Below, piece by piece: positions 56,450 to 64,000 of a stretch of 64,000 nucleotides of DNA; position 1 is the stretch's first letter; every line of letters starts with the position of its first letter. A program made the position numbers and the translations under genes. The notes below the pieces were generated by a model. That model was not told the origin of the DNA. It saw only the letters and a list, made by a program, of their open reading frames with translations, and did no database searches. Source of the DNA: Acuticoccus sp. MNP-M23 (GTDB taxonomy: Bacteria > Pseudomonadota > Alphaproteobacteria > Rhizobiales > Amorphaceae). The stretch spans positions 3,774,501-3,838,500 of the forward strand of contig NZ_CP133480.1 in the NCBI RefSeq assembly GCF_031195445.1. Reading direction: 5' to 3'.

Positions 56450-56959
56450 ATGGCGATGGCGTTGGACGAAGCGGTCGAGCTCTTTCATCGGGAGCGGGAT
56501 GCGATCTGGCTGAAGCAGCCGGACGAGATCGCCGTGCTTGCGCGGGGGACAAGCCCGCGCGGCATCGGATCGCGCGGCCAGTATCTGACCCCCATCATGT
56601 TCGCCGAAGGTGCCGCCCGGTCGCTGGCCGACGAGACGCTCTGGGTGATCGCGATCCTGTGCGACCGCGAGGGCATCGATCTTCCGACGGTGAAGGCCGT
56701 GATCGCGGAGATGGTCGGGCGCAAGGCCGGCTTTTTCGAGTTGTTCGGCCTGGAGCACGCTGCACATATTGTGCGCCTCTACGTGGAGGTTGCGGGCGAA
56801 GTGGATGACGTGGCCGAGCTGAAGCGGCTGACCGAGGCGATGATCGGCTACGTCAACCGCGTCCACGTCTGGGTCGACGCTGCGTTCCCGTGGGGCGTGT
56901 GCAGTGGCTACATGCGGGCCGGCTACGGCCGGCGCGGGGCGGACGGGATGGAGCGGTGA
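56450..56959 (+). CDS. Cucumopine-synthase-like helical-bundle protein
   Basis: 169 residues, mostly helical: AVELFHRERDAIWLKQPDEI, FAEGAARSLADETLWVIAIL and VHVWVDAAFPWGVCSGYMRA. The pattern resembles the C-terminal helical-bundle domain of cucumopine synthase, here as a separate protein. Its stop overlaps the next gene (GTGA), which encodes a cyclophilin-like DUF3830 protein resembling the other half of the same enzyme. ATG 56450 is preferred to a TTG 15 bases earlier. The assignment is from recognition of family patterns and needs a profile search. Confidence 0.5.
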   Translation: MAMALDEAVELFHRERDAIWLKQPDEIAVLARGTSPRGIGSRGQYLTPIMFAEGAARSLADETLWVIAILCDREGIDLPTVKAVIAEMVGRKAGFFELFGLEHAAHIVRLYVEVAGEVDDVAELKRLTEAMIGYVNRVHVWVDAAFPWGVCSGYMRAGYGRRGADGMER

Positions 56960-57378
56960 ACCTCAAGCTTGCGATCAGAGGGGAGCACGTCTGCACGATC
57001 AACGTCTGGGCCGACCGCTACCCGCAAACCGCGCGCCGGCTGACCGAGGCGCTGCCAGTTACCACGATCGCGCAGCACGGCAAGATTGTCGGCGACCTGT
57101 TGTATCTCGGCATTCCAGTGGTAATGCCGCTGGAAAAGCCGATGCTGCTGCAGGACATTTGCCAGGAACGCCGCCGCCAGACCGGCAGCGCGGCAGGCGC
57201 GGTGTGTTTTTACGGGCCGCGGCAGCAAATTTGCATCTACTACGGTGACGACGTGGCGAACGAGCCTTTCGAACTTTCCTGGATTGGAGAGATCGAGGAG
57301 GGGCTGTCCGCGATCCAGCTTGCCGCGATAAAGTGTTGGGTCAGTCCGGGCGAAGTCGCCACGATCGCTTTGGGCTAA
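56956..57378 (+). CDS. DUF3830/cyclophilin-like cucumopine-synthase N-terminal-type protein
   Basis: 140 residues from GTG 56956. It starts MNLKLAIRGEHVCTINVWAD and has APQTARRLTEALP-type strands (YPQTARRLTEALPVTTIAQH), GDLLYLGIPVVMPLEKPMLL and VCFYGPRQQICIYYGDD, the short beta-barrel pattern of DUF3830. In cucumopine synthase this domain is fused to the helical bundle encoded just upstream, and here the order is reversed and split. Together the pair may form a heteromeric opine-type enzyme or a binding partner for the transporter downstream. Confidence 0.55.
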   Translation: MNLKLAIRGEHVCTINVWADRYPQTARRLTEALPVTTIAQHGKIVGDLLYLGIPVVMPLEKPMLLQDICQERRRQTGSAAGAVCFYGPRQQICIYYGDDVANEPFELSWIGEIEEGLSAIQLAAIKCWVSPGEVATIALG

Positions 57379-57447
57379 AGGGCCGGCACTGCCGGCAATC
57401 CACGTCCGGGACACCGGGCGCAAGACGAACAACGAGGGAAGAAAACT

Positions 57448-58599
57448 TTGACCTACAAAAACTCGCGATTGGTTCGACTGGGGCTGGCTGGCGCGGTTGC
57501 GTTGGCACTCACACAGGTTTCGGTGCCTTCTGCACACGCGCAGGACGGCACGGAGGGTCCCATCACGTTCGGGTTCTTCGGTCCGCTTTCGGGCAAGTTC
57601 AGCGCCAATGGCGAACGCTTCAAGGAAGCGGTGGAACTGTTCGCCGAGACGACCAATGCGAACGGCGGCATCGGCGGCCGCGATCTGGTGATCCTGCAGG
57701 AAGACGATCGCGGCGACCCGCTCCAGTCCGCGGCGATTGCCCAGAAATACTCGGAAAACGAGGATGTGGTCACGGCCATCGGCTCGTTCACCAGCTCCGC
57801 ATCAATCGCCGCCGGTGAGATCTTCGCCGACGTCGGCATGCCGCAGATCAGCCCGTCCTCGTCTCATCCTGACTTCACCAAGATCTCGAACTTCCAGTTC
57901 CGGATCCCGAACACTCAGGAAACGATGTCGGTGAAGTACGTTGATACGCTGAAGGCGAACGCTCCGCACGACAAGGTCGCCGTCATCTATTTCCAGGACG
58001 ACTGGGGCATCTTCGTCGGCAACGCGACCAAGGCCGCGCTCGAAGAGGGCGGTTCGGAGGTTCCAATCTTCGAGGCGATGTCGCCCGATGGGCGCGACTT
58101 CCGCCCGCTCGTCACCAAGCTGCGCAGCGCGGACGTCGACAGCATTCTGCTCGCAAGCCACTACGGCCCGTCCTCGATCTTCCTCCAGCAGCTTCGGCAG
58201 GCCGGTCTTGACCAGCAGGTCGTCGGCCCGGAGACGCTGTACAACCCGGAACTCCTCGAGCTTGCGGGCGATTCGGCGAACGGGCTGATCACGGCAACCT
58301 ATTTCTTCCCGTCCGACCCGACGAAGCAGGATTTCGTCAAGCTCTACTCCGACAAGTTTGGCCGCGATCCGGACCTCTGGGCAGCCTATGCGTGGGACGC
58401 GGTGGCAATCGCAGGGGAGGCTGCGAAGGCGCTCGTCGAGGCCGGCGAGCCCGTGACGCGGGCTGCGATGCGCGATGCCATCGACGCTCTGCCGCCCTTC
58501 GACGGGGTGACCGGCGTCACCGAATTCGTCGACGGCACGCCGCAGAAGGATCTGACCATCCTCGCCATCGAGGACGGCGCCTACAAGCTGCACGAGTAG
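57448..58599 (+). CDS. livK: ABC transporter substrate-binding protein (branched-chain amino acid/amide type)
   Basis: 383 residues from TTG 57448 (GAGGGAAG upstream). A signal peptide MTYKNSRLVRLGLAGAVALA continues to cleavage near AHAQ. The mature protein is a type I periplasmic binding protein with FGFFGPLSGKFSANGERFKE and VVTAIGSFTSSASIAAGEIF typical of Leu/amide-type receptors. The ligand may be an amino acid, opine or amide. A strong terminator follows, which can raise receptor levels over the membrane genes. Confidence 0.9.
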   Translation: MTYKNSRLVRLGLAGAVALALTQVSVPSAHAQDGTEGPITFGFFGPLSGKFSANGERFKEAVELFAETTNANGGIGGRDLVILQEDDRGDPLQSAAIAQKYSENEDVVTAIGSFTSSASIAAGEIFADVGMPQISPSSSHPDFTKISNFQFRIPNTQETMSVKYVDTLKANAPHDKVAVIYFQDDWGIFVGNATKAALEEGGSEVPIFEAMSPDGRDFRPLVTKLRSADVDSILLASHYGPSSIFLQQLRQAGLDQQVVGPETLYNPELLELAGDSANGLITATYFFPSDPTKQDFVKLYSDKFGRDPDLWAAYAWDAVAIAGEAAKALVEAGEPVTRAAMRDAIDALPPFDGVTGVTEFVDGTPQKDLTILAIEDGAYKLHE

Positions 58600-58618
58600 C
58601 CGCGCCAGGACTGTTCCG

Positions 58619-58654
58619 GGCCGGGTATCCGTACGGATACCCGGCCTTTCGTTT
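58619..58654 (+). terminator. Perfect palindromic terminator/attenuator
   Basis: A 28-base perfect palindrome at 58619-58646 (arm GGCCGGGTATCCGTAC...), followed by TTTCGTTT. It lies between the substrate-binding protein and the permease gene. Confidence 0.85.
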
Positions 58655-58681
58655 GCCCCGCACCCCCAGGTCGAAGTCGTC

Positions 58682-60562
58682 ATGATCGAATTGTTCCTGA
58701 GCCAGATCCTGAACGGGCTCGTCATCGGCTTCGTCTACGCCCTGATCGCGCTCGGCTTCTCGCTTGTCTTCGGCGTCGCCAACATCATCAACTTTGCGCA
58801 GGGCGCGTTGCTGATGCTCGGCGCCTACATCACGTTCACGCTGGTTCGCGTCGGCGCTCCGATCCTCGTCGGCATACCGGTCGCCATCGCGGTCACCACC
58901 ATTGCGGCCATGCTCATCGAGCGGCTGGCGCTGCGGCCGCTGCAGAACGCGCCGTACATCGCGCCGCTCCTGTCGACGCTCGCGATCGCCATCATCTTCG
59001 ACTCGGCGGCCGAACTGATCTGGTCCTCGGAGATCCAGTCGTTTCCCTCGCCGCTGTCGCGCTACGTCGTGTTCATCGGCTCGGCCTATCTCACCGGTGT
59101 AGATCTCGCGATCATGGTTGTGTCCCTCACCGTCATGGCGGGATTGACGCTTTTCCTGTCACGCACGTGGCTCGGCAATGCCATGCGCGCGACCGCGCAG
59201 GACCCCGAAGCCGCCGCGCAGATGGGGATCGACGTCCCGAAGATCCGCCAGATCTCCTTCGGGCTCGCAGGTGCCCTTGGGGCCATCGCGGGCGTGCTCA
59301 TCGGCATGTACTACCTGTCGGTGTTTCCGCAGATGGGCATTCCGTTCGGACTGAAGGGGTTCTCCGCGGCACTTCTCGGCGGGCTTTCTTCCATTCCGGG
59401 GGCAATCGTCGGCGGGCTGCTTCTCGGCGTGTTCGAGAGCCTCGCGTCCGGTTACGTCGGTGAAGGCTACCGCGACATCATTGCGTTCTCGATCCTCCTG
59501 CTGGTCATCTCGTTCCGCCCGCATGGCCTGTTCGGCAAGAAATCGCTCGATGCGCTGGGCGGCGCCACCGGCGCATCCGGCGGCATCCCGACGACCTCGA
59601 TCGTCGCCTCGATGGCAGGCTCCACCGGGCGGACAAAGTGGCGCCTGTTCGAAGCGCCGCTGCCGGTTCTCTTGGCGGTCCTCGCCCTGTTCGCATTCCT
59701 GCCGCTGGTCACGGGCTCGAACTATATCCTGCAAGTCGGCGTGCAGGCGGCGGTCTACGCGGTCCTCGCGGTCAGCCTGACACTGCTCACGGGGGCGGCG
59801 GGCGTCGTATCGATCGGCCATGCCGCGTTCTTCGGCGTCGGCGCCTACGTCGCGGCGCTCTCCACGGTAAACCTCGGGATCGACGCCGAGCTCGCGATCC
59901 TTTTCGCCGGTGTCGGCGGCGCCGTGTTCGCGGCCGTGCTTTACGCGCCGACCATTCGCCTGTCGGGGCACACGGTGGCGCTCGCGACGCTGGCGATCGG
60001 GCAGATCGTCTACCTCCTGTTCCTCAACTGGATCGACGTAACACGCGGGCCGATGGGCATACCGGGTGTTCCGCGCCCTGACCTCGGGCTGATCGGCATC
60101 TCGATGAGGAGCCTCACGGCGCAATACTGGCAGGCGCTCGTGCTCCTGGGCATCGCGGTCACGATCGCAGCGGTTTGCCTGAACTCGCCCATCGGCCGCA
60201 TCTGGCGCGCCATCCGAGAGGACCGGCTGGCAGCGCACGCGTCGGGCATCCCGGTCCCGCGCTATCTCATCCTTGCCTTCGTTGTCTCGGGATTTCTTGC
60301 GGGGCTCGCCGGCGCGCAGTTCGCCTTCCTGCAGAACTTCGTCAGTCCGGACTCCTTCACCATCGACACTTCGATCATCATCATCTCGATGATCGTGTTG
60401 GGCGGCCTTGGAAACGTCACCGGCGCGTTGATCGGCGGCGTCCTCCTGGCGCTCCTTCCTGAAGTCCTGCGGGAGTTCGCAGAGTACCGGATGATCGCAT
60501 ACGGCGCCGTGCTGCTCCTTCTCCTCAGATTTCGCCCCCAGGGGCTCGCGGGGACCCGATGA
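58682..60562 (+). CDS. livHM: Fused LivH-LivM ABC transporter permease
   Basis: 626 residues, about twice the usual permease length. The first half (1-300) is LivH-like: LNGLVIGFVYALIALGFSLV and FGVANIINFAQGALLMLGAY. The second half (about 330-626) is LivM-like with SLTLLTGAAGVVSIGHAAFF and IGRIWRAIREDRLAAHASGI. A linker of about 30 residues (GGATGASGGIPTTS) joins them. It would form the whole transmembrane channel of a Liv/Urt-type importer as one chain. The stop overlaps the livG start (ATGA). Confidence 0.9.
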   Translation: MIELFLSQILNGLVIGFVYALIALGFSLVFGVANIINFAQGALLMLGAYITFTLVRVGAPILVGIPVAIAVTTIAAMLIERLALRPLQNAPYIAPLLSTLAIAIIFDSAAELIWSSEIQSFPSPLSRYVVFIGSAYLTGVDLAIMVVSLTVMAGLTLFLSRTWLGNAMRATAQDPEAAAQMGIDVPKIRQISFGLAGALGAIAGVLIGMYYLSVFPQMGIPFGLKGFSAALLGGLSSIPGAIVGGLLLGVFESLASGYVGEGYRDIIAFSILLLVISFRPHGLFGKKSLDALGGATGASGGIPTTSIVASMAGSTGRTKWRLFEAPLPVLLAVLALFAFLPLVTGSNYILQVGVQAAVYAVLAVSLTLLTGAAGVVSIGHAAFFGVGAYVAALSTVNLGIDAELAILFAGVGGAVFAAVLYAPTIRLSGHTVALATLAIGQIVYLLFLNWIDVTRGPMGIPGVPRPDLGLIGISMRSLTAQYWQALVLLGIAVTIAAVCLNSPIGRIWRAIREDRLAAHASGIPVPRYLILAFVVSGFLAGLAGAQFAFLQNFVSPDSFTIDTSIIIISMIVLGGLGNVTGALIGGVLLALLPEVLREFAEYRMIAYGAVLLLLLRFRPQGLAGTR

Positions 60563-61437
60563 ACGTTTCACAGGCAACGCATCAGCATCCGGGCGCACTG
60601 CATATCGACAAGGTGACGCGCCGGTTCGGTGGTGTGGTCGCAGCTGATACCCTGGATTTCTCGGTCCAGCCGGGTGAGTTCCTGTCCGTCGTCGGGCCGA
60701 ACGGCGCGGGGAAATCCACGCTGCTGCAGATGATCAGCGGTTTTATCCGGCCGCAGGAGGGCGAGATCCGCCTTGGCGATCGCCGCATCGATCGGTTTCG
60801 GCCGGAGTTCATCGCGTCACTCGGCGTGGCGCGCACGTTCCAGACCAGCCGCGTCTTTCCGATGCTGTCGCTCTTCGACAGCGTGATGGTGGGAACGCAG
60901 GTCGGCATGATCGGCGGCGGGCAGAACGCGAAGCGCTATGGCGCGCTCAGCGAACTCGCGAGTGTCCTGTTGCGTCTTCCCGGCTATCGAAAGGTGCGCC
61001 TCGACGCGGCGGAGCGTGCCAAGGCAGTCATGATGCTGTTCGGCGATCGGCTGTGGCCGCGACGGGACGATCAGGCGTTTTCGCTGTCCTACGCCAACCG
61101 GCGGCGCCTTGAACTGGCCCGGGCGCTGGTGATGGATCCCGACATCCTGCTGCTGGACGAGCCGGCTGCCGGCATGAACCCGACCGAAACCGAAGAATTG
61201 GCCGAGGTCATCGCCGAACTGCGGCGACGGCGGCCGGGGATGACGATCATCATGGTGGAACACAAGCTGCAGGTGGTGCGCAGGCTGTCCGAGCGCTGCA
61301 TCGTCATGGCGCAAGGCGCGGTGATCGTCGACGATACGCCGGCGCGAGCACTGGAGCACCCGAGGGTGATCGAGGCCTATCTCGGCACACGCAAGTCCGC
61401 CGCCGCTTACGGAAAGGTCGAGAGCGCCAATGGTTGA
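60559..61437 (+). CDS. livG: Liv-type ABC transporter ATPase LivG
   Basis: 292 residues. Walker A GPNGAGKST, a degenerate signature FSLSYANRRRLELARAL (LSYAN in place of LSGGQ), Walker B ILLLDEPAAGMNP and H-loop VEHKLQVV. The size and DEPAAGMNPTETEEL wording are typical of LivG. The first 20 or so residues are an extra leader. It powers uptake through LivHM. It overlaps both the permease and livF. Confidence 0.88.
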   Translation: MNVSQATHQHPGALHIDKVTRRFGGVVAADTLDFSVQPGEFLSVVGPNGAGKSTLLQMISGFIRPQEGEIRLGDRRIDRFRPEFIASLGVARTFQTSRVFPMLSLFDSVMVGTQVGMIGGGQNAKRYGALSELASVLLRLPGYRKVRLDAAERAKAVMMLFGDRLWPRRDDQAFSLSYANRRRLELARALVMDPDILLLDEPAAGMNPTETEELAEVIAELRRRRPGMTIIMVEHKLQVVRRLSERCIVMAQGAVIVDDTPARALEHPRVIEAYLGTRKSAAAYGKVESANG

Positions 61438-62164
61438 GGGGCATCACCACCCGTTGGCTGCGCTCGAGAATGTCGACGTCTTCTACGGCCCCGTTCAGGC
61501 TCTCTTCGATGTCAGCATCTCCGTCATGCCCGGCGAAACCGTCGTCGTCCTCGGCGGCAACGCCTCCGGAAAGTCGACGACGCTGAAGGCGGTCATGGGT
61601 CTTGTGAAGGTGGCGAAGGGAAAGGTCCGCTTCGACGGGGAAGAGGTCAACGGAACCCCTGCGCACAAGATGGTCGAACGAGGGATCGGCTCGATCCCCG
61701 AGGGCCGGCGCATGTTCTCGGAGATGACGGTCCTCGAAAACCTGCGGCTCGGTGCCTTCGTGCACCGCAGCAAGCCACGGGCGGAGATCGACGCCATGCT
61801 GGAACAGGCGATGGAGATGTTTCCGCGGCTGGCGGAGCGACGGAAGCAGGTGTCCGGAACGCTGTCGGGCGGCGAACAGCAGATGCTTGCAATGGCGCGC
61901 GCGTGGATGCGGCAACCGCGCCTTTACTGCATCGATGAGCCCTCGATGGGGCTCTCGCCGAAATTCGTCGATCAGGTCTATGACGTCCTGATGGGCTGGA
62001 AGAAGATGGGGCTGACCATCCTGATGGTCGAGCAGAATGCCAACATGGCGCTGACGATCGCGGATCGCGCGTACGTTCTCAAATCCGGGCAGGTGTCGGT
62101 GTCGGGAGCGGCTGCGGAGCTTCTCAGCAATGATGATGTGCAGCGTGCGTATCTCGGCGGATAA
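61430..62164 (+). CDS. livF: Liv-type ABC transporter ATPase LivF
   Basis: 244 residues. Walker A GGNASGKST, signature TLSGGEQQMLAMARA, Walker B LYCIDEPSMGLSP and H-loop VEQNANMAL are characteristic of LivF. Starts inside livG with an eight-base overlap. With LivG it makes the heterodimeric motor. The stop is two bases before the oxidoreductase start, so that enzyme is part of the same operon. Confidence 0.9.
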   Translation: MVEGHHHPLAALENVDVFYGPVQALFDVSISVMPGETVVVLGGNASGKSTTLKAVMGLVKVAKGKVRFDGEEVNGTPAHKMVERGIGSIPEGRRMFSEMTVLENLRLGAFVHRSKPRAEIDAMLEQAMEMFPRLAERRKQVSGTLSGGEQQMLAMARAWMRQPRLYCIDEPSMGLSPKFVDQVYDVLMGWKKMGLTILMVEQNANMALTIADRAYVLKSGQVSVSGAAAELLSNDDVQRAYLGG

Positions 62165-62165
62165 C

Positions 62166-63605
62166 ATGGCAGCGACACCTCTCGACGCTCTCAACAACCG
62201 CGTTGCGGACGACCTCGCCTTTCTCCAGTTGCCGGCCGCGAAGTGGGTGCCGGAAACGACCATCGATGGCGAGCCGGTCCTCGACGTCGCCGTGATCGGC
62301 GGCGGGATGGCGGGGCTCGCGGCGGCTGCATCCCTGCGTTTCCAGGGGGTCGAGGCCGTCATCTTCGATGGCCGGCCGCGGGGCAGGGAAGGCCCGTGGG
62401 CAACGACGGCGAGGATGGAGACCCTGCGTTCGCCGAAGGGGCTCACCGGGCCTGCGCTGGGCATTCCCTCGCTCACGTTCCGCGCCTGGTTCGAGGCTCA
62501 GTTCGGCCGCGCCGCATGGGATGCGCTGGGCAAGATCCCCCGCCTGCAATGGATGGACTACCTTGGCTGGTACCGCTCGGTTCTCGGGCTTGAGGTTCGC
62601 AGCGAGTGCCGCGTCAACGGCATCGTGCCGCATCCCGACCATGTGGTCCTGACCCTCGATACCCCCGATGGTGCGCAGGTGCAGCGGGCACGCCATGTCG
62701 TTCTGGCCACCGGCCGCGACGGGCTCGGCGGCCCGTTGCTGCCGGACTTCGCGCACGATCTGCCGCCGGATCGCTGGGCGCATTCCTCTGACGAGTATGA
62801 TTATGACAGGCTCGCCGAACGGCGTGTCGCGGTGATCGGCGTCGGTTCGTCCGCCATGGACAGCGCTGCGACCGCGCTGGAGAGCGGCGCGGCGGCCGTG
62901 CACATCCTGGTGCGGCGGTCCGACATACCGCGCACCAATCGCGGCATGGCGATGGGAAATCCGGGCTTCGTCGAAGGACTGTCGCAGCTGCCGGACGCGT
63001 GGCGGTGGCGCATTCACAGCTACATCGCAGAAGAGCAGGTGCCCCCGCCAAAGGCCAGCGTGCTGCGGGTCTCCCGGCACGACAACGCGCACTTCCACCT
63101 CGGATGCGCAGTGTCCGGAGCCGCCATGAAGGATGGCGAGGTCGTCCTCCAGACCTCGCTCGGCCCGGCCGCATTCGACTTCGTCCTCTTCGGCACCGGC
63201 TTCAAGGTCGACTGGGCGGCGAAGGATTTCCTGAAAAATATCGGCGAACGGGCGAGAACGTGGCGGCACCGCTTCGTGCCCGGCAAACCCGGAACCGACG
63301 CTCTCCTCGACATGCCGGACCTCGGCCCCGCATTCGAGTTCCTCCCCAAGACCGGCGAGGAGGATGGCGGACTGTCGCGCGTCCATTGCTACTGCTACCC
63401 CGCGCTCATGTCCCACGGCGCGGTATCCGGCGACATTCCTGCGATCAGCGTCGGCGCGGCGCGTCTGTCTGAAGGCATCGTGGCAGCGCTCTACCGCGAA
63501 GACGTCGACTGGCATTTCCAGCGAGGCCGCGACTACGACGTGCCTGAGCTCACCGGTGATGAGTGGACGCCGGCGAGTGCGGACCTGTTGATGCCTAGGC
63601 GATAA
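62166..63605 (+). CDS. FAD-dependent NAD(P)-binding oxidoreductase
   Basis: 479 residues from ATG 62166. FAD site VAVIGGGMAGLAAAASLRFQ and NAD(P) site VAVIGVGSSAMDSAATALES frame a Rossmann two-domain enzyme similar to flavin monooxygenases and FAD/NAD(P)-binding opine or amide oxidoreductases. The motif ARMETLRSPKGLTGP lies after the FAD domain, as in FMO-like proteins. Being at the end of the transporter operon it probably oxidises the imported compound, for example an opine. The substrate is unknown. Confidence 0.8.
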   Translation: MAATPLDALNNRVADDLAFLQLPAAKWVPETTIDGEPVLDVAVIGGGMAGLAAAASLRFQGVEAVIFDGRPRGREGPWATTARMETLRSPKGLTGPALGIPSLTFRAWFEAQFGRAAWDALGKIPRLQWMDYLGWYRSVLGLEVRSECRVNGIVPHPDHVVLTLDTPDGAQVQRARHVVLATGRDGLGGPLLPDFAHDLPPDRWAHSSDEYDYDRLAERRVAVIGVGSSAMDSAATALESGAAAVHILVRRSDIPRTNRGMAMGNPGFVEGLSQLPDAWRWRIHSYIAEEQVPPPKASVLRVSRHDNAHFHLGCAVSGAAMKDGEVVLQTSLGPAAFDFVLFGTGFKVDWAAKDFLKNIGERARTWRHRFVPGKPGTDALLDMPDLGPAFEFLPKTGEEDGGLSRVHCYCYPALMSHGAVSGDIPAISVGAARLSEGIVAALYREDVDWHFQRGRDYDVPELTGDEWTPASADLLMPRR

Positions 63606-63748
63606 ACGTTGGTGTCGCGGCGACGTGCGCGGTCTTCGAAACATCATTTGCGCGGAACAGGGTTCGAGAAGTGCATGTCAGCGCTCACCCGGCGCGCCCG
63701 CAAGCTGCCTCCGGCCCCCTCCGACGCATTGCCATGGCCGCTGATGCG

Positions 63749-64000
63749 CTACCGTGCACCGTCTCGGACCGGGCGGGTTTTGCGGCGTGCGCGGAGCGTG
63801 AGGGACGCGAGCGCGGGGACGAGCGCCATCTGGAGGATCGAGGCGAACAGGATGCCGAAGCCGAGCGCTACGGCCGTCGGGATCAGGAATTTCGCCTGAA
63901 CGCTTTGCTCCAGAATCAGCGGCGTGACGCCGAAGAAGGTGGTGAGCGTAGTGAGCACAATCGGGCGGAACCGGCTCAAGGCCGCAGCCCGGATCGCCTC
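63749..64000 (-). CDS. RND efflux pump inner-membrane protein, C-terminal part (runs off right edge)
   Basis: The frame is open to the edge and includes [20 protein letters not shown] and [20 protein letters not shown], then [20 protein letters not shown], the last two transmembrane helices of AcrB/HAE1-type RND transporters. The C-terminal tail is [14 protein letters not shown]. It exports drugs or other compounds with proton motive force. The rest lies outside the window. Confidence 0.85.
   Translation of the reverse strand, partial: EAIRAAALSRFRPIVLTTLTTFFGVTPLILEQSVQAKFLIPTAVALGFGILFASILQMALVPALASLTLRARRKTRPVRDGAR

Noticed and set aside
59159-60598. Minus-strand ORF of 479 codons opposite livHM
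   Set aside because: Composition rich in Arg, Asp and Gln, characteristic of antisense to hydrophobic codons; no domain.

Overview
The window is high-GC DNA that reads as an alphaproteobacterial chromosome (Hyphomicrobiales/Rhodobacterales-like). The reasons are the HWE-type histidine kinases, a sigma-EcfG-type promoter, Rhodobacter-GTA-like tail genes, DUF2793 and a Rhodobacterales-style RTX/cadherin protein. There is no rRNA, no convincing tRNA and no CRISPR array. No taxonomic marker gene is present, so the assignment rests on gene families only.

Layout. 1-7.4 kb is a decayed prophage or integrative element. On the minus strand it has a replication block (ATPase running off the left edge, CHC2/Toprim primase, excisionase-like HTH protein, two unknown genes). 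On the plus strand it has a packaging block (ParB-N/DNA methylase, P27 terminase small subunit, serine recombinase, DUF7220-like membrane protein). Most of the replication and packaging genes carry a single-base lesion or nonsense codon. 7.4-13.9 kb holds a very large RTX/cadherin-type surface or secreted protein gene with an in-frame amber codon, and a CBM2-like fragment of a relative. 14.2-16.1 kb has an AraC regulator and a dead peptide-type ABC ATPase. 16.2-24.4 kb is a signalling island: ZIP-like membrane protein, HWE kinase, KaiC-like double ATPase (frameshifted), and, divergently, a CheB-CheR-PAS-HWE hybrid of 1433 aa followed by a CheY-like receiver. 24.5-29.0 kb holds a cytochrome c remnant, a DUF305 protein, a glutaredoxin-MauE fusion, and an SDR/AGE-epimerase pair behind a textbook sigma-EcfG promoter. 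29.4-30.0 kb contains a decayed second copy of the recombinase/DUF7220 module and an IS630-like scrap. 30.0-36.9 kb is a tight four-gene cyanophycin operon: cyanophycinase, cyanophycin synthetase, an ATP-grasp ligase of unknown substrate and a CocE/NonD hydrolase.

37-40.7 kb is another scar: a UvrD/AddA C-terminal fragment abutting a GTA/phage tail-tip remnant, DUF2793, DUF6127, an M15 endolysin-like protein lacking a zinc ligand, and an Rz1-like peptide. 40.7-48.5 kb carries a BASS transporter and a series of small redox/detoxification genes (AhpD-like, DUF1348, PPOX, AraC, Tat-exported isochorismatase-fold hydrolase, YHS protein, azoreductase, DUF1772). 48.8-50.3 kb holds an orphan AT-richer gene and an alpha/beta-hydrolase scrap. 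50.4-55.2 kb is a methyltransferase/DUF1127/flavin monooxygenase/methyltransferase cluster facing a GlxA-type regulator. 55.1-56.3 kb is a junkyard of acetyltransferase, TIR-like and IS3 fragments. 56.4-63.6 kb is an apparently intact operon: a split cucumopine-synthase-like pair, a Liv-type ABC transporter with fused permeases, and an FAD-dependent oxidoreductase. The right edge cuts an RND efflux pump gene.

The systems most worth follow-up are the cyanophycin operon with its two unassigned enzymes, the opine-like/Liv operon, and the KaiC/HWE/CheBR signalling island. Several frameshifts fall in homopolymer runs (G7 at 3518-3524, G4 at 18848-18851), so some may be sequencing errors rather than true decay. 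Raw-read checking should come first.
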